A DNA stretch of 64,000 bases, from positions 558,001-622,000 of the forward strand of contig NZ_BBXA01000013.1 of the NCBI RefSeq assembly GCF_001014975.1, read 5' to 3'. The position numbers and the translations under genes are program-made. The stretch comes from Novosphingobium sp. MD-1. Lineage in GTDB: Bacteria > Pseudomonadota > Alphaproteobacteria > Sphingomonadales > Sphingomonadaceae. The notes beneath the pieces were generated by a model that had not been told where the DNA came from, ran no database searches, and saw only the letters and a list, made by a program, of their open reading frames with translations. This document shows, in pieces, positions 9,105 through 18,400 of the stretch. Positions within the stretch are counted from its first letter, which is position 1. Each line of letters begins with the position of its first letter.

Positions 9105-10010
9105 TCAATTGGGCACCGGGGATGCAAACGTATCCGCCGGGATCGCGCCCGGGCGCATGATCGTCCAGCCGGCAAGCGCGTGGCCGGCGCGCGCGGCGGC
9201 ACGCGGATCGGCACCGCGCATCCGCTCCGCCAGATAGCCCCCGTTGAACGCATCGCCCGCGCCGCTGGTATCGACCGGATCGAGCACGGCGTCAGGCGCA
9301 ATGACCGTCGCATCGGGCAGCAGGCATCCCGCCTCGCCCAGCTTGACCACGGTTTCCCTGCACCCCGCTGCCTGCCAATGCGCCAACACCGCCGATGCAG
9401 AACTTGCGCCCCCCATGGCGATCTCGTCGTCCAGCGTCGGCAGGCCGATATCCGCCACCGCGATCGCGCTGTCGCGCGCAGCGCGCGCTTCTGCCGCATC
9501 GTGCCACAATCGGGGCCGGTAGTTCCCGTCGAACGAGACTTTGCCACCGCGCCCGCGCACCCGACGGGCCAGTGCCAGCAGAGTCTCCCGCGCGTCAGCC
9601 GGCAGGATCGCCAGCGTGATCAGCGAGAAATGAACGAGGTCTGCCCGTTCGATCTGTTCCAGCGCCGCCGCCGCACCGGGCAGCGCAAACATCTCGCGCG
9701 CGGCGCTGGTATCGCGCCAATAGGCGAAACTGCGTTCTCCCTGCGCGTCGGTGCTGATCGCGTAAAGGCCCGTCTGGCGTGAGGGATGCGCCAGCACCAG
9801 CGAGCAATCGAGCCGTTCCGCCGCCCAGCGATGCCGCAAGTCATCCGCGAAGGGATCGCTGCCCAGCGCGGTGAAATAGCCCACGTCATGCCCGGCGCGC
9901 GCCAGATGGATCGCGGTATTCAGCGTGTCTCCGCCATAGCCCAGCACCCAGCCCTCGCCCAGCCGCGAGAGTTCGAGCATGGCTTCGCCCACGCATACGA
10001 TCCGGGCCAT
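9105..10010 (-). CDS. kdgK: 2-keto-3-deoxygluconate kinase (PfkB family)
   Basis: A 301-residue ribokinase/PfkB-type sugar kinase. It has the N-terminal GEAMLEL and the substrate-loop GYGGDTLNTAIHLARAG (residues 24-40) typical of KdgK, and the C-terminal signature DTSGAGDAFNGGYL with D247 and the catalytic base D253. KdgK phosphorylates 2-keto-3-deoxygluconate, the common product of glucuronate and galacturonate breakdown, before cleavage to pyruvate and glyceraldehyde-3-phosphate. It starts directly at the GH2 stop (TGAATG, no gap). The genes for the steps between glucuronate and 2-keto-3-deoxygluconate are not in this window. Confidence 0.9.
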   Translation of the reverse strand: MARIVCVGEAMLELSRLGEGWVLGYGGDTLNTAIHLARAGHDVGYFTALGSDPFADDLRHRWAAERLDCSLVLAHPSRQTGLYAISTDAQGERSFAYWRDTSAAREMFALPGAAAALEQIERADLVHFSLITLAILPADARETLLALARRVRGRGGKVSFDGNYRPRLWHDAAEARAARDSAIAVADIGLPTLDDEIAMGGASSASAVLAHWQAAGCRETVVKLGEAGCLLPDATVIAPDAVLDPVDTSGAGDAFNGGYLAERMRGADPRAAARAGHALAGWTIMRPGAIPADTFASPVPN

Positions 10011-11906
10011 TCAGCGTCCTGCCTGATCTTTGGCCTGATAATAGTGCGCCAGGACGTCGAACGCCATCTTGTGCTGGCCCGTTTCCGAAATCAGGCCCTT
10101 GCGATTCCAGCCTTGCTGGAAATCGGGGTTCTGCCGGCGGGGCGAACGGAAATCCTTGAGAATCCAGGGGGACATGCCGCGCAACGTGGGCAGGCTGTCC
10201 GCCATGGCCAGCGTCTTGCGGTAATATTCCGCCTGGAACTCCTCGGAAAACTTCTGGCCGGCGCCGCCATCGTGGAAGCCGGCCTTGGCATCGGCACCGA
10301 ATTCGGAAAAGACCAGCGGCTTGTTCGCCGGCACGTGCCACACGCTGCCCGGCAGATCGGCCAGCCGGTCACTGGTGTACCAGCCGTTGTAGGTGTTGAT
10401 AGCCATGACATCGAGGACATCGGCGAGCGGATCGGCCAGCGTCATCGTCGGCACGGCCGCATCCTTCGCGCGATCGACCAGCAGCGCCGCACTGACCAGC
10501 CGCGTATCGTCCAGCCGGCGCACATCGCTGACCAGCGTGCGCAGGAACACGTTGCGCGCGTCCGTCACCGGCGTTTCGTTGGCGACGCTCCAGATCGCCA
10601 CCGAGGCGCGGTTGCGATCGCGCAGGATGTTTTCGGCCAGCATGTTGCGCGCCGTGGCCAGCGTCTGCGGGTTCGACCACGCGACCATCCAGTAGACCGG
10701 CACCTCGCTCCACACGAGCAGACCCATCTCGTCGGCCACGCGTGTCATCACTTCGCTGTGCGGATAGTGGGCGAGCCGCACGTAATTGCCGTGGAGCCCG
10801 TTCTTGACCTCGCCCAGCAAGGCCCGCGCCGCATCGGGCGTGATAACACGCGCCGGATTAGCGCCGATTTCCTCCTCGTGCACCGAGATGCCGCGCAGGA
10901 ACACAGGCTTGCCGTTGAGCAGGATGTCCGCCCCGCGCGTCTCGATCGTGCGGAAGCCAACGCGGTCGCGCCAGGTGTCCTCGCCCGCCGTGATCGTCAC
11001 GTCATAAAGCCGGGGCGTTTCGGGCGACCAGCGCACCAGCGCGCGCGGCGCGGCCATGGTGGCGCGCCAGTCGCCATGCGCGTCGGTCTTGCCGGCGAGT
11101 TCCAGCTTCAATTCGCCGATGCGCAGGCGGACCGCGCTGTTCGCGGCTTGCGGGCCGTCAAGATGCGCGCTGACCGTGATCCGTCCATCGCGCGTCAGCC
11201 GCACCCACGCATCGTCCACGTAAGTGTCGGGCGTGGTGATCAGGCGGATCGGGCGCGTTACACCGCCATAGTTCTCCCAGTCGGTCACCGGGGGTGGCAC
11301 GGTGATGGCGGTCGCCTGCGAATCCACGCCGATCGTCACCTGGTTCGCGCCATCGCGCAGCAGCTTCGTCACATCGAAGGCAAAGGGGGTGAAACCGCCT
11401 TCGTGCCGGCCCACGGGCTGGCCGTTGACATAGACCGTGGTGGTGTAGTTAGCCGCGCCGAAGCGCAGGAACGTGCGCCCCTTGCGCTGCGCGGGCACAT
11501 CGAACGTGCGCTGATACCAGACAAGGCCCTGATAGTGGCGCATCTCCGGCGTCTGCGCCAGCCACGAGCCCGGAAGCGCGGCGGTGGGCGAATGCGCCAT
11601 GTCGAATTCGTAGAGCGTGCGGTTGTCCTCGGCCATGGCCTTGCGGACGTCGACATCGGCATAGCGCTGCTGGCCACGCTCGGGCATCTCGCCGTGGAAA
11701 CCGGCGATCCCCGCACGATAGGGATCGATCGAATAGTGCCACGGGCCGGAAAGATCGGTGCCCTGGCGCATGTCAGCCGAAACGAGCAGCGGCCCGTTCT
11801 GCACGGTGTTGAGCGGGAGGACCGCCGGAGCCTCCTGCGCCATGGCCGGCACGGCACATCCCAGCGCCGCCACGATCAATCCCGCTTTTACCCGAACCTG
11901 CCGCAT
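10011..11906 (-). CDS. exported GH2 beta-glucuronidase
   Basis: A 631-residue glycoside hydrolase family 2 enzyme with a Sec signal peptide (cleavage near AMAQ, residue 24); I begin at the ATG at 11906 because the longer frame only adds an arginine-rich leader. The order is sugar-binding domain, immunoglobulin-like domain and TIM barrel. The acid/base is E444 in VANETPV and the nucleophile E535 in FSEFGA. N601-R-K603-G matches the NxK motif that binds the carboxylate of glucuronic acid, which argues for a glucuronidase and against a galactosidase. It would release glucuronic acid in the periplasm. It is directly coupled to kdgK and lies 103 bp after the TonB receptor. Confidence 0.85.
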   Translation of the reverse strand: MRQVRVKAGLIVAALGCAVPAMAQEAPAVLPLNTVQNGPLLVSADMRQGTDLSGPWHYSIDPYRAGIAGFHGEMPERGQQRYADVDVRKAMAEDNRTLYEFDMAHSPTAALPGSWLAQTPEMRHYQGLVWYQRTFDVPAQRKGRTFLRFGAANYTTTVYVNGQPVGRHEGGFTPFAFDVTKLLRDGANQVTIGVDSQATAITVPPPVTDWENYGGVTRPIRLITTPDTYVDDAWVRLTRDGRITVSAHLDGPQAANSAVRLRIGELKLELAGKTDAHGDWRATMAAPRALVRWSPETPRLYDVTITAGEDTWRDRVGFRTIETRGADILLNGKPVFLRGISVHEEEIGANPARVITPDAARALLGEVKNGLHGNYVRLAHYPHSEVMTRVADEMGLLVWSEVPVYWMVAWSNPQTLATARNMLAENILRDRNRASVAIWSVANETPVTDARNVFLRTLVSDVRRLDDTRLVSAALLVDRAKDAAVPTMTLADPLADVLDVMAINTYNGWYTSDRLADLPGSVWHVPANKPLVFSEFGADAKAGFHDGGAGQKFSEEFQAEYYRKTLAMADSLPTLRGMSPWILKDFRSPRRQNPDFQQGWNRKGLISETGQHKMAFDVLAHYYQAKDQAGR

Positions 11907-11959
11907 GTCCTGCTCCCGCACTTGCCGCTCGATACGTCTATGGGCGATCCGGAAGGGGT

Positions 11960-11985
11960 GGTGGGGGCTGAGGGACGCCCCCACC
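11960..11985 (-). terminator. intra-operon hairpin after TonB receptor gene
   Basis: A perfect 9-bp GC-rich stem, GGTGGGGGC (11960-11968) with GCCCCCACC (11977-11985), closes an 8-nt loop in the 103-bp gap between the receptor stop (12010) and the glucuronidase start (11906). There is no T-run on either side, so it is more likely a partial terminator or an mRNA 3'-end stabiliser than a full stop. Confidence 0.4.
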
Positions 11986-12009
11986 GGTGCGACCGGAGGA
12001 CCCGGATCG

Positions 12010-14283
12010 TCAGAAATTGACGCCGAAGCGCACACCGCCATAGCGGCGATAGTCACGCGGCAGCACCGCCTGCGTCGCCAGCACCGTGCCAAAGTTGCTG
12101 GCGGTGTTGACCAGCGAGCCGTAGTACTGCTTGTCGAACAGGTTGTTGATGAACCCGGTCAGTTCCCAGCGGCGATCCTCGGCGCGCAGCCCCAGCGCGA
12201 TATTGACGATCGAATAGGCCGGCTGGAACGTCTGCGGGTCTTCCGCCACGAAGTAGAGGCTGCTCTGGTACTGCCAGTTGAGCTGGGCCACGCCGCGCAG
12301 GGTGTCGGTCAGCGCCGGGCTGTACTCGGTGCCCAGCGCGAACTTCCACTTCGGCGCCTGCACGGCGCGCGCGCCGGTCAGGTTCTGGTAGTTGGGCGAA
12401 CCGCTGATGCAGCCCGTCGCGGCCGTCTGCAGCGGATAGCACTGCGCGGTGGGGTACGAGAGGTACTTCGCGTCGAGATAGGCCAGCGACCAGTTGAGCG
12501 AAAGATCGCCCGTGCGCGCCGAGGTATCGAGTTCGACGCCCTTGGTGCCCAGCTTGCCGACGTTGGTCAGGCGGAAGTTCTGCGTGCCGCCGATCGTTTC
12601 GATCGATTGCGCCTGCAGGTTCTTGTAGGTCGTGTCGAAGTAGGTGAGGTTCACCGTCACGTGCCGGTCGAGGAACTGCATGCGTGCACCCACCTCGATA
12701 TCGCGCGAGCGTTCGGGCAGCAGCGGGCCGGCCGCCGCACGCGCCGCATTGAAGCCGGTGGTGAGGTCGTAGGTCTGACCCTTGTAACCGGTCGAATAGG
12801 TCGCGAACACCATCAAGTCGGGCGTGAATTCATAGCGCGCGCTGATCCGGTAGGTGCCGGCCGTCTTCGAGGCGCCACCACTGAAGAACTGGCTGCCGGC
12901 TGCCGCCAGGTTGTCCTGGAAGGTGTAGGCGATCTTTTCGTTCTGCACCCGGCCGCCCGCCGTCAGCGTGGCCTTGGGCATGAATTCCCAGTCCGCCTGC
13001 ACGAAGCCGGCAACCTGGCGCGACTTGGACGTGGCATACCAGTTGGCGGGCGAGAAGGCGGGGCCGCGATAAAACGGCCGCTCGAACCGAACATCGGCAT
13101 AGTAGGCGCCGACCGTGTAGCGGAACGGCTTGTCGCCGGGCGAGAGCAGGCGGACTTCCTGCGTGAACAGCCGCGATTTGAACGCGCCGACCTGGATGTT
13201 GCTGCCGATGGGCAGCGTCGAGGAGGTATCATCGTGATCGAGGTAGTCGTTCAGGCGGAACTTGTCATAGGACGTGATCGAGATCAGCGTCAGGTCGCCC
13301 AGCCCGAATTCGCCGCGCAGCGAACCACCGCCGCCGTAATACTTGGTGCGGGAATCGTAGTTGTTGCTGATGTCCTGGTTTTCGGGGTTCACGTTCACGC
13401 CGGGCATCGTCACGCCCACGGTCTGGCCGGCGGTGTTGCGCAGCAGCGCGCCGGGCGCCATGCGGATGAACGGACGGCCAACGGTAGTGGTGCCGTTCAC
13501 GTAGTTGCCCGAAAGCGTGATCTTGACGTCGGAGCTGGGCTCGTAACGGATCTTGCCGCGCAGATTCACCGTTTCGCGACCGTTCACGGTCTTGCCGTTA
13601 TACAGGTTGTGGACGTTGCCATCCCACTTCGAATAGCTGGCCGAGAGCACATAGCCGAGATCCTGCGCAAGCGGTCCGGAGATGCTCACGTTGCCGCCCA
13701 CTTCGGAATCGGTGGTGGCCAGGATATTGGCGCGGGCGTGGAAGGTGTCGGTCGGCTCACGCGTGATGATGTTGATCAGACCCGCCGAGGCCGACTTGCC
13801 GTAAAGCGTGCTCTGAGGCCCGCGCAGCACTTCGATGCGCTCCACGTCGGGCAGGTCGGTGAAGGCGCGGGCCTGGAAGGCCAGCGGCACTTCGTCGACC
13901 AGTACGGCCACGCTCGGCTCCACGCCGATGCCGAAGGCGAAGGTGCCGACGCCGCGCAGCGAGACGTTGGCGTTGGCGGGATGCTCGGCCGGACGGATCG
14001 TCAGCGAAGGCGCGATCTTGCCCAGATCCTGGAACTGCGTGACGCCGGCGGCCTTGAGCTGGGTCGGCCCGACCACCGAAACGGCGAGCGGAACGCTCTG
14101 CACGTTTTCCGCGCGCTTCTGGGCGGTGACAATAATCTCGCCGGGTGCGGCGGAATCAGCCCCGGAATCGGACTTCGCAGATGCCTGGTCCTGCGCCGCG
14201 TTCTGCGCAATGGCCGGCTGCGCCAACGCTGCCGTCGCGGCAGCCAGCGCACCGAGGCAAACGGAATTGCGGAAACAGGTCAT
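12010..14283 (-). CDS. TonB-dependent outer-membrane receptor
   Basis: A receptor of about 757 residues: Sec signal peptide (cleavage near PAIAQ, residue 27), TonB-box/plug start EIIVTAQKRAENVQSVP, plug domain with LRGVGTFAFG and RIEVLRGPQSTLYGKSASAG, then a 22-strand barrel ending in the aromatic GVRFGVNF. Such receptors pull large or scarce substrates across the outer membrane with energy from TonB-ExbBD. Two ATGs compete: 14289 and 14283; I prefer 14283 because the AGGGAGA site is correctly spaced from it. It heads the glucuronidase/glycerol gene row, so a glucuronoside is its likely cargo (inference). Stop at 12010. Confidence 0.92.
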   Translation of the reverse strand: MTCFRNSVCLGALAAATAALAQPAIAQNAAQDQASAKSDSGADSAAPGEIIVTAQKRAENVQSVPLAVSVVGPTQLKAAGVTQFQDLGKIAPSLTIRPAEHPANANVSLRGVGTFAFGIGVEPSVAVLVDEVPLAFQARAFTDLPDVERIEVLRGPQSTLYGKSASAGLINIITREPTDTFHARANILATTDSEVGGNVSISGPLAQDLGYVLSASYSKWDGNVHNLYNGKTVNGRETVNLRGKIRYEPSSDVKITLSGNYVNGTTTVGRPFIRMAPGALLRNTAGQTVGVTMPGVNVNPENQDISNNYDSRTKYYGGGGSLRGEFGLGDLTLISITSYDKFRLNDYLDHDDTSSTLPIGSNIQVGAFKSRLFTQEVRLLSPGDKPFRYTVGAYYADVRFERPFYRGPAFSPANWYATSKSRQVAGFVQADWEFMPKATLTAGGRVQNEKIAYTFQDNLAAAGSQFFSGGASKTAGTYRISARYEFTPDLMVFATYSTGYKGQTYDLTTGFNAARAAAGPLLPERSRDIEVGARMQFLDRHVTVNLTYFDTTYKNLQAQSIETIGGTQNFRLTNVGKLGTKGVELDTSARTGDLSLNWSLAYLDAKYLSYPTAQCYPLQTAATGCISGSPNYQNLTGARAVQAPKWKFALGTEYSPALTDTLRGVAQLNWQYQSSLYFVAEDPQTFQPAYSIVNIALGLRAEDRRWELTGFINNLFDKQYYGSLVNTASNFGTVLATQAVLPRDYRRYGGVRFGVNF

Positions 14284-14665
14284 CTCCATTCTCCCTGGAA
14301 GTAGAAGCACGGGTTCTTCGCCCGTGAAGCATCGGCCTCCTACCAAATGGCCTGACCAGATACAATACTTCCTGCGCAGAATCTGACAAATTTGGTCATT
14401 CCTCCTGATGGGAATTGGCCAATTTTGTAAGTAAAATCCTGATTATAAAAGGTATTTTTATGGACCCGCTCCACGCGAAGATCATCCTGCGTGACACGCG
14501 GGTGACGGCCTCCTGTCAGGCATGGCGTCCGAAAAATCTGTTCACCGCCGGGAATGACCGTTCACCCGTACATCAGTGCATCGCGATTCCCGTAATTGGC
14601 CTGTCCAATATTCCGCAGGCCAAAGTTGGGCGCTTCCGTTGAGACGCGGCGTCCGCTGAAACCGG
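14284..14665. promoter_or_regulatory. upstream region of receptor operon with ATTGG/CCAAT palindromes
   Basis: This 382-bp gap has no supported gene. It is AT-rich at 14380-14460. A perfect 12-bp palindrome AATTGGCCAATT lies at 14413-14424, a second interrupted palindrome with arms ATTGG (14595-14599) and CCAAT (14605-14609), and a near-palindrome TGACAAATTTGGTCA at about 14384-14398. The shared ATTGG/CCAAT arms resemble operators of GntR/FadR-type uronate regulators, but no such regulator gene is adjacent, so this is a suggestion only. The receptor promoter should lie here. Confidence 0.4.
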
Positions 14666-15106
14666 TTACTTGCCGCGAAAAGTAGCCCAGCATTCGACTT
14701 CGGTTACCGCCCCCATGGCGAGCCCGTTCACGCCAAGCGCGCTCCGGGCCGGGAGCCGGCCGGGCTTGAAGTAAGACAGATATATCCGGTTGAACGCGCT
14801 CCACTGGCTCATGTCGGCAAGATAGACGGTGCATTTAAACACATCGTCCGTGGTGAGACCTTCGCGCGCCAGCGTGGCGACAATGTTGTCCATCGTCTGG
14901 CGCACCTGCGCATCGAAGCCCTGCACCAGCTTCCCGTCCGGCCCCGTTCCGATCTCGCCCGAAAGATACAGGACGCCATCGACCTCCACCGCCTTGGAAA
15001 ACGGAAAGCCCTCCGTCGCCGGCACATGGCGGGCGGGCGGGGCATCGGCGGTGGCCATCGGCGCGAGCAGGCTCAACCCCATCGCGTGCATTATGAAACG
15101 GCGCAT
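14666..15106 (-). CDS. exported RidA/YjgF family protein
   Basis: A protein of 146 residues with a hydrophobic leader (MRRFIMHAMGLSLLAPMATA) followed by a complete RidA/YER057c/UK114 domain: FSKAVEVDGVLYLSGEIG, the helix VRQTMDNIVATLAREG and the active-site region ARSALGVNGLAMGAVTEVE, in which the conserved arginine is kept. RidA hydrolyses reactive enamine/imine intermediates made by PLP enzymes, normally in the cytoplasm; the leader implies that this one is periplasmic. Start at 15106 is set by AGGGAAG 5-6 nt upstream. It lies upstream of the receptor on the same strand, 382 bp away, and may be its own unit. Confidence 0.8.
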   Translation of the reverse strand: MRRFIMHAMGLSLLAPMATADAPPARHVPATEGFPFSKAVEVDGVLYLSGEIGTGPDGKLVQGFDAQVRQTMDNIVATLAREGLTTDDVFKCTVYLADMSQWSAFNRIYLSYFKPGRLPARSALGVNGLAMGAVTEVECWATFRGK

Positions 15107-15465
15107 TGCAGCTTCCCTATTTTCGCGGGCCAAGGGATGCCCGCACGGCGGAAGCGCACCCTATCCGCACGCTCCGTTCGCCGCCAGCGCTCATCGCGGG
15201 GCCTTGGAACACCTCGTCAAGCGTATGACCGAACGCGCGTGCAATGCGGCGCCGGCTTCCGACGACGGGTAATGGAGAAGTCCCGATTTCCCCAGATCGC
15301 CACGGGCGCTGGACAGTGGAATACCGCCAACAATTATCCCTCACGGAAATCCATAAGTGTTTTCCTTTATACGTCCGTAATTTTGATGGATATTTTACCA
15401 TCGTAGATAGCCGTTGCTTTCAAAATGCCACTTAAACTGGCGCGTCGATCATGAAAGGGCGGCGA
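15107..15465. other. divergent gap between ridA-like gene and autotransporter
   Basis: About 360 bp without a supported gene. Its right part (15320-15450) is noticeably AT-rich compared with the flanks and is the likely promoter region of the autotransporter. I saw no convincing operator, hairpin terminator or small RNA here. Confidence 0.4.
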
Positions 15466-18400
15466 ATGACGTTTCCGAGAAAGGCTGAATCCTTTGGATT
15501 GGCGCTACTCATTTCCAGCGCCATTGTTCCGCCCCACGCGGCGATAGCCCAAACGGCGGGCAGCCTGGACCTGTTCCCCGACGGCACCTTGAACGGGTGG
15601 ACGACGGCCGGCGGTGCGTCTGTCACGAACGCCACGGTAACCCTGAATCTGGGCGGATCGCCTTTCACGCTGACACCGGCGCCGGGCGAATCCATGGCCG
15701 TGATCCAGCCTCAACTCAGTCTGGCGACAATCGATACCATCGATACCGCGCTGGGGCTCAATCCGGGCTCGATGCTGGCGGTTACCGGCACCGGCAATGT
15801 CGTGATCAATGGCGTGGGCGCCAATCTGACGACCACGAACTACGCCTATATCACCAAGCAGCTTTCCCTGACGCAGGGCTCCTACACGTTCTATTGGGCT
15901 TATGCCGCGCAGGATTACCTTCCCTTTACGGACGGTGTGTTCTTTTCGATCGCGGGCAACGGCCTCAACACGGTCGACCTGCTGGCCCGCAACGGCGCTG
16001 CGGGAATCACGGCGGGGTCCACCGGCTACCCCACGAACACCGTCATTCTGCAAAGCTATGGCAGCACGACCTTTATCGCCCAGACCTTCACGATCGCCAG
16101 CGACGGCACATATCAACTGGGGTTCGGCGATTTCAACGCGATCGATACCGCGCTCGATCCCATACTCTTCGTGGCATCGAAGCTGGGGACGACCACGGGC
16201 ACCGTCGTGATCACCAACCCGCCCGCACCTCCCGCCATTCCCGACATCGACACGGCGGTCAGCTATTACAGTTCCACTGATCTGGCCAACAACGCCGTCC
16301 ACCCCGTCTTCGCCGGCGGAACGCTCAAGATCGTCTCGGGCGGAACGATCGGCAACAATTTCACCGTGCAATCGCTGGGCGGGGCCATCAATACCGATGG
16401 CAACGCCACCACCCTGACCGGAACGCTGAGCGGTTCGGGATCGCTGGTGAAGCGGGGCGCCGGCACGCTGCAGCTGATGGCCAACAACAGCGGCTTCTCG
16501 GGCGATCTCTATGTCAATGGCGGCACCCTGGCACTGGGAGATACCGGTGCCGCGGGGACGGGCGTGATCCACGCCGTGGACCCGACCATCGCCTTTGCCG
16601 CAGGCGGCACCTACGCGAACAATGTTTCTCTCGACGTGGCGTCGCCCGCCAGTGCCGACCCGACCGTGTTCCAGAACACGTCCGGGAACGTGGTCACCCT
16701 TTCCGGCGCGATCACCACCGGCACGGGCAACAACATCAATGGCGATGCGATCGCCGCCAACCAGCACGTGACCTTTTCGAGCGGGGCTTTCGCGCTGACC
16801 AATGCCGGCAACAATTGGACCGGCGATACGACCATCACCAGCGACGCGGCACTCGCCCTTTCCGGCGGAGCGTCGATCGCGCATTCCGCACGTCTGGTGG
16901 ACAACGGTATTTTCGACATTTCCGCAGTAGCCGGTGAATCGTCGGTTGCCTCGCTGGCGGGCAGCGGCGTCGTCACGCTGGGCGACAATACGCTGACGAT
17001 CACCCACGCCAACGATACGTTCGCTGGCACGATCGCCGGAGCCGGGGGTCTGGTGCTGGGAGCAGGAGCGCAAACACTATCGGGCGCGAACAGCTACACC
17101 GGTGGCACGGTCGTGAGCAACGGCACGCTGGCGCTGGCGGGCGACGGCACGCTGGGTGACACGAGCGGCACCACCACCGTCATCGGCGATGGCACGCTCG
17201 ATCTTGGCGGTACCAGCCAGGTCCAGAACGGCGGCGTCACACTCGCCGGCGGGGCGATTGAGAACGGCACGCTTTCCTCCTCCGGCACCTTCGCGCTGCA
17301 GGGCGGCACGGTCATTGCTGCGTTGGCCGGTACCGGCAGCGTGAACCAGTCCAGCGGCACGACCACGCTTTCCGGCGCGAACAGCTATACCGGCGGCACC
17401 GTCGTCGATGGCGGCACGCTGGCGCTGGCCGACGACGGCACCCTGGGTGACACGGGCGGAAGCACCACCGTCAACACCGATGGCACGCTTGACCTCGGCG
17501 GCACCAGCCAGACCCAGAACGGCGGCGTCACGCTGGCCGGCGGCACGATCCAGAACGGCGTGCTGTCCTCCTCCGGCACCTTCGCCCTACAAGGTGGCAC
17601 GGTCAGCGCGGCGCTGGCGGGCACCGGCAGCGTCAACCAGTCCAGCGGCACGACCACGCTATCCGGCGCGAACAGCTACACCGGCGGCACCGTCGTCGAT
17701 GGCGGCACGCTGGCGCTGGCGGGCAACGGCACGCTGGGCGACGCGAGCGGCAACACCATCATCAACGTCGACGGCAAGCTTGACCTTGGCGGCACCAGCC
17801 AGACACAGAACGGCGGCGTTACGTTGGCCGGCGGCGCGATTGAGAACGGCACGCTTTCCTCCTCCGGCACCTTCGCGCTGCAGGGCGGCGCGGTCAACGC
17901 CACGCTGGCGGGTACCGGCAGCGTCAACCAGTCCAGCGGCACGACCACGCTGTCGCGCGCGAACAGCTACACCGGCGGCACCGTCGTCAGCGGCGGCACG
18001 CTCGCTCTGGCGGGTTCCGGGGCGGTCGCTTCTTCCTCTCTGACGGTCGACGGGACGTTCGATATTTCGGGCATCGCGGATCAGGGGACCAGCGTGGTCG
18101 ATCTCGAAGGATCGGGCTCGGTCTTGCTGGGAAGCAAGGCGCTGACCGTCTCGGCCGGAACCGGCACCTTTTCGGGCGTCCTATCCGGAGCGGGACAGTT
18201 CAGCCTGAGCGGCGGCACGCTGACGCTCACCGGCGCCAACAGCTACAGCGGCGGCACCACGATCACAGGCGGCACGCTGAAAGGCACGAGCACTTCGCTC
18301 CAGGGGCCGATCCTGAACAACGGCGCGCTCGAATTCATCCAGACGACCGACGGAACCTATGCCGGATCGATCACCGGAACCGGCACCCTTGCCAAATCGG

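Noticed and set aside
9038..9547. Upstream extension of glpD to 9547
   Set aside because: It overlaps the well-defined kinase gene, and normal GlpD proteins begin a few residues before the FAD motif, which fits the ATG at 9037.
9786..14304. Very long plus-strand frames over the kinase, glucuronidase and receptor genes
   Set aside because: They mirror the real minus-strand genes codon by codon and encode no recognisable protein.
17080..17952. Regular repeats considered as a CRISPR array
   Set aside because: Units are 291 bp, adjacent without spacers and keep an open reading frame inside the autotransporter gene.
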